Source: Kuschelorhynchus macadamiae (Eukaryota; Arthropoda; Insecta; Coleoptera; Curculionidae). Taken from it: a DNA stretch of 64,000 bases. The stretch spans positions 620,001 to 684,000 of the forward strand of contig JAUTXW010005211.1 in the NCBI GenBank assembly GCA_030620095.1, given 5' to 3'. A program made the position numbers and the translations under genes. Positions 38,418-55,095 of this stretch are shown here, piece by piece. The first letter of the stretch is position 1. The number at the start of each line of letters is the position of its first letter. Under the pieces are notes generated by a model, which was given only the letters and a program-made list of their open reading frames with translations, did no database searches and was not told where the DNA came from.

Positions 38418-40609
38418 CAGGGTGCTCCAGAAATAGATGCATGTAGGTAACTTACAAAAGTGCGAGAAATTCGATTTTTTTAAATGAAACACCCCGTATA
38501 TCAGTACTGATTTGAGTAGCTGATAAAAGTAGCTTTCTAATAATGTATACTTTGCCTATACCTAACTTTTCAAGTTTTTGATTTATAAGCATTTCTTTAT
38601 GAAATATCAGAAAACATGTCATTTTCAATGACTATTTAATGTTGATTTTAAATGGAACACCCTGAATTTTTTCCTTTTATTCGATTCAGCATTAATTTTT
38701 GAATGAAAAATGCCAAAACTATCCTATAATACCTATTTTTGGTCATTTTAACATATTAAGGTTTTTTATACGGAATAACGGAATGGACGCAAAACAAGCG
38801 CTTTGAAAGCTTTTAGACAGTAGGCTGTGAAAAAGCAACGCCACGCTATAGACAAGCTTGCCATGATGATTTAACTCTTAATTTGAAGTAAGGCTGACAT
38901 TTTTTTATTTACGAAAATGGCTGAAATATTTGATAACAATTATACGTTTTCTCATATTTGTGATTTGTTTGTAATCTTTGGTGAGTGTAACAAAATTTAT
39001 GCTAGAGCATGTCGCGTATTTAATGAAAAATATCCAGAGTTAACTCCAATGACGAAGAAAAAATTCAAACGCATACAAAGGAATTATGTTTTGCATGGAA
39101 CTTCGGTTTGTCCAAGACGCCGTGTGAAACTTGTCACCGGAGATGAAGATATAGAAATTATGGTGCTGGCATATTTTTATGCTTTTCCACGAAGCTCAAT
39201 ACGTAGTGCGGAGATTCATTTAGGAGTAAGTTATTCTTCTATTCAAAGAATGCTTTCCAAACATCTTATGCATAATTTTAAAGCAAATACTCTTCATGAA
39301 CTATTGCCTACCGATTTTCTGCAAAGAGTGGAATTGTGTGAAATGCTTTTAGTGAGAACTCAAGAGGATCCAGACTTTTTAAAGAAAATAATTTGGACTG
39401 ACGAATCCAAGTTCAGCAGAGATGGCATCTTTAATAGAAGAAATAATCACTATTGGTCTACCGAGAATCCAAATTTTATTGTCGAACGGAATCATCAACA
39501 AAAATTTTCTTTTAATGTGTTTTGCCTTCTTATGGACAACCAGAGTGTTTATTACGTGTATGATGATAATTTGGATCAAATGAAGTATATTGAAATTTTG
39601 CAAACCGTGGTGTCGGATTTTTTGGATAGTTTACCCTTAAACTTAGCTGTCCGCGTTTGGTATCAGTTGGATGGAGCTCCAGCTCATTGTACGGATTTGG
39701 TCAGTAATGAGCTGAATATTATGTTTGAAGATCAATGGATTCGCAGGCGAGGTCCATGGAACTGGCCTCCTAGATCACCTGATCTAAATCCTTTAGATTT
39801 TTTCTTGTGGGGGCACATTAAAAATTTAGTATACGATGGAACATTAATAAATAGTCGAGAAGAACTTTTAAATCGGGTTCATGCAGCTTTTGGTAGTCTA
39901 CAGCCAGAACAAATTAGAAGATCTACAACATCACATGTAAAAGAAAACATTTTGAAATGCCTGAGACTAAATGGTGGCCATATTGAATAATTATTGTAAC
40001 TGTTATTTTCACTTTTATTATTATATTATTTTTGTTGTATTGTTGGTTTTAAATAGTTAGGCTATTGTTTTATTCACCTGTTTAACAATATTTTTATTTA
40101 TGTATACGTAATCTTTTTCTATTATTAGGTAGGTACATAATATTCATTTCTTTTTATTCCCACTAAAGTCTGAGGTAAAGTGTAGTTCCTTTGCATACAT
40201 TCAATTTTTTTAACTAATTATGGTTAAATCTGGATGTTTTTCATTAAATAAGTGACAGGCTCTAGCATAAATTTTGTTACACTCCTCAAAAGTTACAAAT
40301 AAATCGTAAATGTCAGAAAATCAGTAGTATTATTGTTTAATTATACTGCCATGGAGCCTTATATTAATTGTTTTCATGGCACACTACTACTAGAATCATT
40401 AAAAATTACTTGTTTTATGATATTTCATAAAGAAATGCTTATAAATCAAAAACTTGAAGAGTTAGGTATAGGCAAAGTATACATTATTAGAAAGCCACTT
40501 TTATCAGCTTCTCAAATAAGTATTGATATACAGGGTGTCCTATTTAAAAAAATCGAATTTCTCGCACTTTTGTAAGTTACCTACATGCATCTATTTCTGG
40601 AGCACCCTG
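38418..40609 (+). mobile_element. DD41D mariner-like element 3 (inner), apparently intact
   Basis: The element is 2192 bp, with tips CAGGGTGCTCCAGAAATAGA and TA at each side (38416-38417, 40610-40611). Inverted repeats of ~200 bp (to about 38625 and from about 40400) are roughly 93% identical by eye. Its size matches elements 1 and 2. It inserted at the central TA of the palindrome. Confidence 0.9.
38917..39990 (+). CDS. DD41D mariner-like transposase, full-length open frame
   Basis: An uninterrupted 357-residue ORF starting MAEIFDNNYTFSHICDLFVI. The N-terminal ~120 residues form helix-turn-helix DNA-binding regions (PRSSIRSAEIHLGVSYSSIQ). The DDE/D catalytic core has WTDESKF (Asp162), YQLDGAPAH (Asp252) and PDLNPLDFFLWG (Asp294), with exactly 41 residues between the last two. 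The WPPRSPDLNPLD box is conserved. It would bind the element's inverted repeats and cut and paste at TA. No stop or frameshift is seen, unlike the two sister copies. Activity itself cannot be judged from sequence. Confidence 0.93.
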   Translation: MAEIFDNNYTFSHICDLFVIFGECNKIYARACRVFNEKYPELTPMTKKKFKRIQRNYVLHGTSVCPRRRVKLVTGDEDIEIMVLAYFYAFPRSSIRSAEIHLGVSYSSIQRMLSKHLMHNFKANTLHELLPTDFLQRVELCEMLLVRTQEDPDFLKKIIWTDESKFSRDGIFNRRNNHYWSTENPNFIVERNHQQKFSFNVFCLLMDNQSVYYVYDDNLDQMKYIEILQTVVSDFLDSLPLNLAVRVWYQLDGAPAHCTDLVSNELNIMFEDQWIRRRGPWNWPPRSPDLNPLDFFLWGHIKNLVYDGTLINSREELLNRVHAAFGSLQPEQIRRSTTSHVKENILKCLRLNGGHIE

Positions 40610-41031
40610 TATGCTTCAACTAGAATATGACAAAAAAATCAAATACCTAAGGGCATTATCTAACCGCATCCCAAATTTCAGATTAAAATTGTTTTAGAGT
40701 TGGGAGAAATTCAGATTTATTTGAAGTGTTGTTTTCGTTAAAAATATTCTAAATAAATTAATTCCTGAAAAACGGCTACACATAGGTATAGGGAAGTATT
40801 TAGAAAAGTTGCTCAGAAAAACGCGTAGTTTCAGAAAATGTAAAAAAATATAGGGCATTTCATTTAAAATAGCGATGTTGCCACCGGTTTTGAGTATAAC
40901 CGGCAACACTGTAAGGCTGAAAATATTTTAAAACGGTAGATCAAGGTCATTTATGTAAGTAACCGAAATTTCAGAAGGATCCATCAATCCGTTCTCCAGA
41001 AACGTCTAACGGTCCATCCACGTGAATCACC

Positions 41032-44269
<3,238 letters not shown>

Positions 44270-44319
44270 TATATATATAAATATGTATATGTATATATAT
44301 ATATATATATATAAATATG

Positions 44320-44364
<45 letters not shown>

Positions 44365-44371
44365 ATATATA
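44270..44371. repeat. (TA)n array, degenerate, right of hAT
   Basis: TA repeat with tgtatatgtatat variants starts immediately after the hAT tip. Confidence 0.9.
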
Positions 44372-45417
<1,046 letters not shown>

Positions 45418-45422
<5 letters not shown>

Positions 45423-46563
45423 TTCGGCCATCCGACAAAGAATCCGCCTCGGATTCGCTAGTATAACCGATCCAGGGTTTGAGATACTCAGAACATGTGG
45501 TGGTACGCATTGGTCCCTCGTGGTGACCTACTTTTATTACGTCATATCTTTCATGCCCTTTACTCTTGGTGATCTCGTAGGGTCCGAGATATTTACAACT
45601 TAACTTGAGTCCTGGACCGAACTAAGTCCGCTTGATAGCGACAAGATCTCCCTCTTTGTATCGTCTTGGTGGTCTTCTTCACAAATTATATCTTTTCTTG
45701 TTTTCCTCCTGTACTTTCAGAATCTGCTTTTTACTTTCCTGTCGTAGTTTATTTCGATTTTCGTCAAACTCCATTACTACTTCTTTTTCTAACAATTCCT
45801 TTATTAATAGGTCTTCTTTATTCATCATCTGCACTCCTACCAAGATTTCAAAAGTTGTTGCGTTGATGCTTCGTTGAAGAGTGCAATTTAAAGCTCTTTG
45901 TACCCGATCGAGGTACTTGTACCACTTTGCCGGTTCATCCAAAGCTAATTTCGTCAGTACCGGAATAATAATGCGATTTACTCTCTCCACCTGCCCATTA
46001 CTCCTTGGTACACCAGTTGTGATAAGGATGTGTTCTATATTTTCCTCAGAACAATACTTCTGAAACTCTTCTGCCGTGAAAGCCGTGCCCCGATCACTAA
46101 TAATCCGAGCTGGATTGCCAAATATCTTTTGCTGCTTTACTAAACAATCAATGGTTTCCTTAGCTATAGTTGACTTGGTTGCGTAAAGCCATACGAACTT
46201 AGAAAAATCATCTATAATTACAACGATATGCTTATAACACTTTCTAGTACTTTGCAATGGGCCCAAGTGGTCCATGTGATAGGTATGAAGCGGACCATCT
46301 AATTTGGGAATAGGGTGTAGGTATCCCTCTCTCTTTCCTTCCTTTTTACTTCCAACGATACAGATTATGCAATTACGAACACAAGATTCAATCTTGTTTT
46401 GTAGGTTTGGTATCCAAAATTCCCTTTCGATAATTTCTTTAGTCTTAGCAACTCCGAAATGTCCAACATCATGAGCCTTTTTTATTACTTCATCTTGCAT
46501 AGCTTCTGGAAGCACAAAATTATCACGTCCCTTGTGATACTTATACACGATGTCGTTTTTCAT
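45418..46563 (-). pseudogene. Gypsy integrase, two in-frame stops near the C-terminus
   Basis: Integrase zinc region: HDVGHFGVAKTKEIIERE with CVRNCIICIVGSKK. Core D-D-E: YHMDHLGPLQSTRK, IISDRGTAFTAEEF, GVPRSNGQVERVNR. The open piece ends at 45679. The same frame then continues through two nonsense codons (TGA at 45679-45681 and a TAG near 45625) as a chromodomain-like/SH3-like tail (KYLGPYEITKSKGHERYDVI). It stops at TAG 45418-45420 inside the LTR. The HHCC and DDE residues are present, but translation would be truncated. Confidence 0.85.
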
Positions 46564-47776
46564 AAAGTAATCTTGATAATTTCCTTTTGTGCTAAGTATT
46601 TCCGTGCTAATTTTATTCTCTGTATCATGCCTTCTTCTATTCTAACTTTGTTAATTGCCATCATACTTATGGGAAATCTGCTCAATGCATCCACATGTGG
46701 CATTTGAGATTCCCTCCTGTGGACAATCTCGTAGGAATACTCCTCTAATAGTAGGGCCCACCTGGCAACTCTAGTGGTTAGGCCCTTTTTTTCCATTGTT
46801 TTCTGGAAAGCGGCACAATCAGTTACAATTCGAAATTTAAAACCCAGTAAATATATACGAAACTTTATAACAGCTCGTATTATTGCAAGAACTTCAAGTT
46901 CATAGCTGCTATATTTTTCTTCCGCTGGCGTACTTTTCTTACTCATATTGTCCTCATTTGATCTCTGCATCAAACAAGCACCATACCCATACATGCAGGC
47001 ATCGGTATGAAGTTCTGTTTCACTCCCTTGCTGATACAAAATTAATACTGGAGATCTGATAAGTAATTCTTTCAACTTATCAAAAGCTTGCCTCTCCTTT
47101 TCTCCAAATTTAAATGCCACTTCTTTCTTGAGAAGGTCACTGAGAGGTTTGGCAATTAAAGCGTAAGACGATATAAATTAATCCAGTTAGTCCATGACTG
47201 TAGTTGTTTTGAAGTAGTTGGTTCTGAAAACCTGCTTATTGCCATGGTTTTTTCCATGGATAGCTGGACTTCTCTTCAAAATCTGACATTTTCCTTTTTT
47301 AATTTCCAGGCCATGGTACCTTGCCAGCTCTAAAATTATTTTCAATCTTGGTATTCCTTCCTCTTCATTCTTACTAGTGATGATCAAATCATCCATGTAA
47401 TATATTACTATTTTTTTGTTAGTAAGATCTCGAAAAATATGCCCAATAAACCTTTGGAATACGGCTGGACTATTACACAAACCGAACGGACATCGTAAGA
47501 ACTCATACTGACCACTGGGTGTGATAAATGATGTGTATTTAATAGACCTCTCCTCTACTGGTACATGAAAGAAACCATTTCTATACTATCTAAAACATTC
47601 TCAATAAGTGGTAACGGGAACCTATCTTTTACTACGATTCGGTTCAATTTCCTAAAATCACAGCACAACCTTGTTTTACCGTTTTTTTTAGTCACCAAAA
47701 CAATTGGGCTAGCATACTCAGAGTAACTTGGTCGAATTATGCCTTCACCTAGCCACTCTTCTATTTGTTTATCCAT
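46560..47776 (-). pseudogene. Gypsy reverse transcriptase and RNase H, frame-broken
   Basis: RT pieces: IEEWLGEGIIRPSYSEYASP with KNGKTRLCCDFRKLN (47555-47776), then NSPAVFQRFIGHIF and YYMDDLIITSKNEEE (47187-47480, YMDD catalytic box). RNase H (46560-47120) shows ELHTDACMYGYGACLMQRSN, SSYELEVLAIIRAVIKFRIY, VDALSRFP. At least two frame breaks separate the pieces, around 47480-47555 and 47120-47187. Confidence 0.85.
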
Positions 47777-47972
47777 TATTTCCTTTTCTGGTTGAGATAG
47801 GCTGCTCGTCCTTCAAAATAATATTCATTTTTATATTGGTCGACTTACATTTTTTTGGTTTGTAATTTTCTATGAGATCTTTGGCAGTTGTACGGAGCGC
47901 TCTATCTTAAATATGTCCAACATCTACTTCTTTATATTCCTTCCTGCCTAAAGAAATTTGCATCAGAAAATT

Positions 47973-48299
47973 TTATTTTTCCTTTTTGAAAACTACAATA
48001 TCATTATCTGTAATGGTAATATTTACCTGTGACAATATTTCACTCCCAATGATAGCTTTAAAGCTAGAGGTACTTGTTGGTACTACATAAAATTTTAAAG
48101 TGACTACCTCATCGTTAACTGTAACCTTTTCACAAAATGAACCTATGGTTTCCACCTGATTGTTCCCAATACCTTTTAGATAAACTGTCTCTTTCTCTAG
48201 TTTTATAATTTCTGAAAAGTTATTTTCAAAAACATGTACGCTAATAGCATTGATGTCACTACCCGTGTCTAGTAGAGCCACTAGTGGTACATCTTTCAA
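47973..48299 (-). pseudogene. Gypsy aspartic protease fragment
   Basis: PLVALLDTGSDINAISVHVF has the D-T-G active site and a following hydrophobic strand. IIGSEILSQVNITI near the end is the conserved I-I-G-x-x-x-L box. It is cut off from RT by frame breaks in 47776-47973. Further right, 48423-48608 is an open piece I cannot assign (possible gag scrap). Confidence 0.75.
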
Positions 48300-48610
48300 A
48301 ATTAATTGTACCCCATTCTTTGGAATTATTTCAATAGTACCTATATTCTTCTTGCCAGAACCTTTCTTGTGTGTTTGCTCTGAAAATATTTATAAAGTTT
48401 CTCTTACATTGCCTGAGAAAAGTTAGTTTTCACTTTCAAGCAACAATATTTTATAAATTGCTCCAATTTTTGTTTTGAGAACTTTTTTTTTGTTATTTCT
48501 GAAAAAATCTTCCTGTAATTCTAGTACCCCTCTTTCTCTCTTTGGCGTCCGGCGGTTCTTTATGCCATACTTGTGCCAGCTGACCGTTTGTGAGCATGAT
48601 GTCGCCATCT

Positions 48611-49724
48611 ATGAAAAAGTCTATATTAACCGAAGTAGCGCAAAATAGCGAAAAAACTTAACACAGTTATAAACTAGACAACCAAAACACAATTATAGAC
48701 ACCCAAGTTACAAAATACGTAAAAAGCACACAGATGTTTTTAGTGTATTTTTGAAATTCACAACTGGATTCAAAAACACCATTAACAAAATAAGCAAATT
48801 TACGGTACAAATATAATTTAATAGTTGTCTAGTTAAAAATTATCTTAGGTCTCAATTTAGATAAAATAGGTAAAAAACTTAACTTTTTTATATTTTACGC
48901 TATCTTTCAAACTAAAAAAGCCGGTAACTTGTTTAAAAAACACCTCGGAAACCAAAATAAATAATACGCCGTAATTACTTTTAACTGTCATCCTGACGTT
49001 TTGTGGACATTTAATGGCTAGCTAAGACTTGCCTCTTAACTAATTTGTTGTTTTTTTTTGCCTGTTTAAAGATACTAGGGTATGCTTTCATAAATTTGCG
49101 GGTAGTTTTTTTTCCGGAATTTTAAATTTGAAATTGGAATTTCTTCACCTATGTTACACTGTGAGGCGGGTCAATACAACACATTTTCAAATAGGAACCA
49201 TTAAACATCCTTCAATTTGCTTCTGGAAATAGGAATTTTTGTTGTTTGCTTCTAGTTCTCAATTTTATACTAGTTTATAATTAAAATTTGAAGAATCATT
49301 TTTTTTTTTATTATATTCTCTATTAATGGCAAAAATTTGAAATTACCTAAGGTATCTATTTAAAATTTTAAATATATCTTTTAAGAACTATTAACTGTTA
49401 AACAAGATGTATCTTTTAATCTCCAGCCAACTGATTGAGAGACGAATACAACTAGCGCCAAACTAAACACAAAACCACACCAGCGACCAACAGTTGACTG
49501 TAATGATGACGATTTTAGGACAAAAACATATGTCTAAAGTTGGCCAAAGGTTATTGTGCTTTAATGTGGTTAACCCAAAAAAAATCATTTTCTACTGTAT
49601 AACGATATATCGATATTTTTGAGTTACCTACTATTTGATATGTCGATGAACTATTAATATATCGATAAAATGCCCATCATCTCTAATCCTATCTCTATAT
49701 TATTTAAAACTACAAATATTTAAT
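48611..49724. other. Intronic stretch, nothing recognised
   Basis: AT-rich sequence with no ORF or inverted-repeat element that I can support. Confidence 0.45.
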
Positions 49725-50475
49725 TCAGTGGCGGCTCATGGAAAAAAAATAGGGGAAGTGTTAGAGAAAAGTAGGACAGACAAGGTCTAAAATGGGCACC
49801 GCATTGAAAACATTTTTTGCAAATATCTACTTCTACACAGCCACTTAAATTGAGAAAACCAAGAATTTTTTAAAGGAATATTGTAGGATTTACCAGAATT
49901 GTTAGTCTTTTTTAGCACTAATTGTCAGCACACTTGTTTGTCGACCCATAATTAAAAGGTCGTTTTTGTCATCTTTCCAACGGGAACCACATACACGCCC
50001 CACTCTTCCAAACAATAAAATAAAAGAAGGCCGTTAAAATACTGGATAAAGCGCGATCTACTTTACGTACAATACGAACGGAAGCCTTAAACTGCGGCTC
50101 TTCCCTAGAGCCGCGGTCTTCGTGCATGCGATACTCTCTTTGCCATAGCAACGCATTATTTTCAGGTCTTGTTTTTGTTTCTCGCTGGAAGATTTTTACC
50201 GAGCTCGGATTAATAGGCGCAGCAACTATATCATTTCGTTTTGTTTGCCTCTAGGTTTCTGCCGAGCGGCCACCGGCAATACTACGAATGCATTAAATTT
50301 AACCTTGCAATTATTGATAATTTTTAATGAAATGAATTAGATTTGATATTGAAAAGATTTAATATTGAAAATTAGTATATTGTATTGATTTTTAAAGTGT
50401 GTTAAAAACATAATTTGCCAGTTTTTTTTCGGGAAAGAGGCACTTCCCCTACTTCCTCCGAATAGCCGACACTGA
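49725..50475. mobile_element. Non-autonomous hAT element (MITE) with 8-bp target duplication
   Basis: 751 bp from tcagtggcggctcatgg to gaatagccgacactga, imperfect inverted ends resembling those of the hAT element at 41152-44269. Flanks are TATTTAAT (49717-49724) and TATTTATT (50476-50483), an 8-bp duplication with one mismatch, as expected for hAT insertion. The interior has no transposase and does not resemble the larger element, so it is probably mobilised by a related one. Confidence 0.82.
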
Positions 50476-51705
50476 TATTTATTGTAATAATCTTGATCTT
50501 TTTAATATGAATGAATCATGCGTTCAAAAGAATTTTAAATGAAAGACTAATTATGATGACCACTAATGTTTAATATTAGTTTTCTAAAAATATACTGAAA
50601 AATATTAGGTATTTGAAATGGCTGGATGGAAATGCGTTATTGATATTGTTTATTTTTACTGTAGATTTTGTTTTTAGTCTATTAATGTATTTGTGTTGAG
50701 TGAGTGAGTGAGGATTATGGACGCATCGACAGTGTAGTCTTTTAGCGTCCTTTAATTTGCTGTTCTTTTTAGTGCATAATTAATTGTATGAGATTGTATA
50801 AATTTATTTCTTTAAGGAAGGCAGTCAATTCATTTATATTCTTATAAGATAGTATTTGTTTAATATCCTTTAATTTTCTTTAATTCTGTGGAGTTTGTTT
50901 GGTTCTTCTAAAAGGTCCCATTCTAGTTGTGCTAGGTTTCTTGATAAGTTTTTGTAGTAAGTTTTTAGGTCACCGAGGTTAAATATGTTATGTATAGTAT
51001 TTAGGTGTGTGTGACTTTTAATAAATCGAAGTAAGACTCAGGCAATATTTTTTGTTAAGAATTATATTACACAACACAGACCATATTCAAATGAAATTAC
51101 ATAATAGCTGTATTATTTGGGAAAATGTAGTAAAAAAAATTGGACAGTGTTGACCTTTAATGACCACATAGGTCATGTGTACAATTTAATTCCAGAGTAT
51201 CTAAAACACTAGTATAATAAATAAACAAACTATATTTGTTTAGTAATTTCCACTAATTTATTTCCATTTCGACACAATGTGTCTTTTTCAAAAACTAACT
51301 TAAGACTGATACTAAAACTAGATTTTTTAACAATAATAAAAGAGTCTACCTACCTAACCCTAGCAGATTTTAGCCTTAAAGATTTAATAGTGGAGAACCG
51401 TTTAGGTCCATTTGATTGTTCAATAAAATATGGTTTTTCCTCTTTATATACTGTGATGAACAGTATGTCATATATAGTTAACTAATTTCTTTTAATTTGT
51501 TTATGTATATATATATTATTTATTATGTGGGGGTAACCACCCAGTTTCAAAAAATGGTAAATTTGAAGCAAAGAACGTATATATCAGCATATAGCAATAT
51601 TCGTCTCCTCAAAACATATTTTCGTTATTTGCTGTATTAATTTTTTTAAGTTATTTCAACTAATACTGCTTTTAAATGTATTTTGTGCTGAAATACTTGT
51701 TTCAG
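50476..51705. other. End of the 26.9-kb intron
   Basis: AT-rich intron with a polypyrimidine-containing acceptor (tacttgtttcag) at its end. No element recognised; ORFs here (e.g. 51279-51485) are unconvincing. Confidence 0.45.
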
Positions 51706-52048
51706 ATGTGCAGTATGCAGTTGCTCCTATCATTACATCTCTTCACTCACCAGACATGTTGTATCATGTCATGTACACAAAGCAAAAAAAAATCCTCCAG
51801 ATTCATGCAACGCTGACACTCACTCGCAAGATGCAGATAATATAGAGCAGGATCGGGCAGTCAGATTATTGACGCACGACGAACAAGTTGTGCGAATGAT
51901 ACCCCTTGAAGACACCTTCACCACAGAGAACCTTCAGCAATATGTTTCTGAAAATATGGAGTACGTTTCACAAGATTTTCAGGAAACCGTCGACCAAGTA
52001 CATGCCCTTCAAATTCCGGTAGATTCGGGAGTCGTAATCGAGGATTGA
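51706..52048 (+). CDS. C2H2 zinc-finger gene, last exon (finger 5 and C-terminus)
   Basis: The acceptor AG is at 51704-51705. The first base completes the Gln codon split at 24812, so MYQ is followed at once by finger 5, CAVCSCSYHYISSLTRHVVS then CH (C-X2-C-X12-H-X4-H), 26.9 kb from finger 4. The ~90-residue tail (ADTHSQDADNIEQDRAVRLL, MIPLEDTFTTENLQQYVSEN, DSGVVIED) is acidic, Gln/Val-rich and could be an activation or dimerisation region. TGA is at 52046-52048. AATAAA occurs at about 52544, after a TA tract in the presumed 3' UTR. Phase agreement at all seven junctions makes the gene model strong. Confidence 0.88.
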
Positions 52049-52171
52049 CACCAGGATTTATTGTATATATAGTTTTTTATTAACTTTTTTATGTAGCTTT
52101 TTTATGTAATAACAGGAGATTCCAGAATTTTATTATTCGATAAGAAAAGCCACAATACATAAAAAAACAAA

Positions 52172-52173
<2 letters not shown>

Positions 52174-52252
<79 letters not shown>
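52174..52252. repeat. (TA)n microsatellite, ~79 bp
   Basis: A pure TA run 125 bp after the zinc-finger stop codon, probably within its 3' UTR. Confidence 0.93.
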
Positions 52253-52255
<3 letters not shown>

Positions 52256-52639
52256 AAACGATGACGTAGAATGACATATAAGTACAACAACGTGCGATGG
52301 AGAAGGCGCCCTTTTTATGGAATCTTTCTAAACCATGGAGTGATCATAAACAAAAACTGTGTTAGTATTATTGAAGGATCTAATAATTGCTTTGGGGTTT
52401 TAGGAATATTTTTGTAAGTGCTACTTTTTTCCATATGCCATAATTTTCTAGTCATTAAAATGTCTGTTTTGATTGTACCTCAACTTTCATTTCAGTGAAT
52501 ATAAAAACTTTAATACTTAAAATACCAGTTTGTATTAACCAACTTGTAAAGTAATAAAAAATCCAAATAATAAAAGTGTTCAGTTCAATTTCAAATTATT
52601 TGTTTTGATAAAATATTTATTCTTAAAACTTGTGCTTGA

Positions 52640-53470
52640 AGATGTCAAACCAGGTAAAGAGTGAATTATTTATATATGCTGCCATAGTCTCGAAGGCAAT
52701 ATTGAAACCCAGTTCAACGTCAAAGCTCTACGAGAACACTGAGTGAGCTCGAAGAGATTCAGGCGGGCTTTTATACAAGACTTATGCTCGCCGAACCGTG
52801 ACCGTGTGTTAAGATCGGTTTCCACGTGTGATGTAAATCATAACCTGTATCTCTATTGAAATTTTTTGTATGTTTGAAAATTTCAATAGGTTCTCTAATT
52901 TTTAGATTATATTATGACCACTGGTATGCTGGTGTTCTACTACACTGTACACATATACACTTCTACACAGGAGCAAGGAATTTTATACACTCCTTCTGTC
53001 CAATCTTATGTGTATTGAAGATTGTACATATGTTGGACCGCCGAAGTAATCGTTCTTTGTAATGCAATGTATGTAGAGAAGAACAACACTACCTAGTGGT
53101 GGCTCCTCATTCTTTGGCTGAGTTGGATTGTATATCTTCAGTGCAAAAGCCATTCCCTCTCAGAGCTTCAGTCAGTTTCAATGTTTCCGATGTTAGAGAA
53201 TCCTAATCAGAAATCGAAATAGCTCTAAATACTACTGGGTTAATAACCAATATCTTTTGTGTTGGATTGGTGGTGTGAATTTGTATTTAAGTATCTATTT
53301 GTATGCGTCCGTTTTCTATACACACAATGTCCTAATGTACCATTGTCCTTCCTTTGAACACTACATCTAGAAAGGGAATTGTTCCATTAGATTTAATTTC
53401 TATTGTGAACTTGATATTATGATGTTGATTAAGGTGGTCCAGAAATATTACCTTATTAATCTTTATTTTT
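52640..53470 (-). pseudogene. Penelope-like element remnant (RT end and GIY-YIG region)
   Basis: The - strand reads, in shifting frames, FLDHLNQHHNIKFTIEIKSN then GTIPFLDVVFKGRTMVH (end of the Penelope-type RT). RRSNICTIFNTHKIGQ follows (linker before the endonuclease). Last comes REPIEIFKHTKNFNRDTGYD with LHHTWKPIL (C-terminal part of the GIY-YIG endonuclease module). The order is that of Penelope-like retroelements. Many stops show it is dead. A short TA run at about 53517-53534 lies just beyond it. Confidence 0.7.
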
Positions 53471-54093
53471 TTTTTATTTATGCATTTGTCACGTACCTAA
53501 AATGTAATTGAAAGTATGCATATATATATATATAGTTGTGAAATGTTCTGCTTGTACCCAACTCTGAAAGTTCCCATCCAACTAAATGAAAGCTGCAAAT
53601 TTGTATAACTATATTATTTAAATAGAAGTAAAAAAATAGTTAGAATACAACAAATGTATAATTTGTTTTATAGATTTTATGTATGTTGGACCACCGAGGT
53701 AATTTTTTAGTTTTTGAATTAATGTCCGAACAGCTGGAAAGAAGATATAAAAACTTTTGTAGCCGAAATGTAAATATAAGACACATTTACAGGTTAAGAA
53801 ACTTGGAATTATTAAAACTAAATTAATTGAAAAAAAAATACATTTAAGCCTTCTGTAATGGAAGGAAAATGGCTGATTGCGTTCTCTGGCTTTTATTGGT
53901 GATCTAACACCTAATTAGAGCGTCAACTCTGGGAGATACAAAAGAGCTTAAAATATAAATTTTCTTGTATTATCTTTTAAGAGTATCAGAATTTTTTAAA
54001 AATCATTAGAAAGTTGAAATATATACATATTTTTTATGGGACACGCTGTAAAATATTATAACAGCAATGCGCCTCTTACTAATTATAATTATT
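53471..54093. other. Intergenic stretch, nothing recognised
   Basis: AT-rich sequence with a short TA run at 53517-53534 and no supported gene. Confidence 0.4.
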
Positions 54094-54246
54094 CCAGGGT
54101 TTGATACCTTTATCTGTAGTCAATTGAGAAAATTGACAAAAACTGTGTTATAAAAAGCAAGCTCTCTCTGTCTCTCGCCCTCTTTCGTCTTATTGCTTAG
54201 TTTCTATCCATTCTGGTTACCTTTAAAGATAAAGATATCAACCTGG
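54094..54246. repeat. 153-bp inverted-repeat element (possible MITE)
   Basis: ccagggtttgatacctttat at 54094 faces ataaagatatcaacctgg ending at 54246. The ~20-bp ends match with about two differences. The interior (caattgagaaaattg, ctctctctgtctctcgccc) has no ORF. Flanks are A/T-rich and do not give a clear target duplication. Confidence 0.45.
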
Positions 54247-55095
54247 TATATTTATAATCGGTAACAATAATAGACAGTGTGCTATTAAAAAAAAATAGGT
54301 TATGTATATTTTTCAGCTTTATATAATGATCTTAAAAATTATGGGTACTCTTAAAAGGTAATACAAGAAAAATTCTACAACTATTGTATTTAAATTTTTT
54401 TTTATATCTCGTACAGTTACAGGTCCAGCTATGTGTCAAATATAAATGAGAGCCCTGTACATCCTTCACGGGAACATTACACGTCTTAGGCCAGTGGTCA
54501 ACGCGTTGATCACAAGCTACCGGTAGATTAAAAAAAAACATAATTCATTTAAATAAGAATATTTCAGTAAACATTCAGAGAGCACAAAAATTCTATATTT
54601 TAGGCCAGCGGTGGTCAGCCCGCTTGAATCTAAGACTTAATTAGCATTAAGTAATTTGCATCTTATGGTATGCATCGTTTTTTTTTACATAATGTTTACA
54701 GTATATAAATATTTTTAATTCTTAAAACAGTGCTTAAAAGCTCTGGTATCGATAATATTATTATTAAAAAATGTCCAATGTGGCTGTAACTTAAGTATAA
54801 ACTCTCTTAAAATAACCATATTTATAATTAAAAAAAAACATATGGTATCAGAAATACATTTCTATACTAATTAAATTTAAAATATAAAGCAAGGTGTTAA
54901 TCTAGGTAAGTTTCGGCGCTCCTTACACTAACTAACTGGCAATCAGATCTATTCAGTGCAAGCTGGAAACACAGGATAATATAGAACTTTATTGGTTCTT
55001 CCACTTTGATGAAGATTTTTTTTGCAAAATAAAGGGAAGAATTCGGTTGAAAAGAAAGAATGAAACTTCATTTACCCTATATCTGTGACTTCTTA
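54247..55095. other. Intergenic stretch, nothing recognised
   Basis: AT-rich, without a supported gene; the ORF on the - strand at 54332-54541 is unconvincing. Confidence 0.4.

Noticed and set aside
54037..54300. gggacacgctgta and gacagtgtgctatt, degraded mariner-like tips around the small inverted-repeat element
   Set aside because: The match is short and mutated, and no consistent inverted repeat extends inward.
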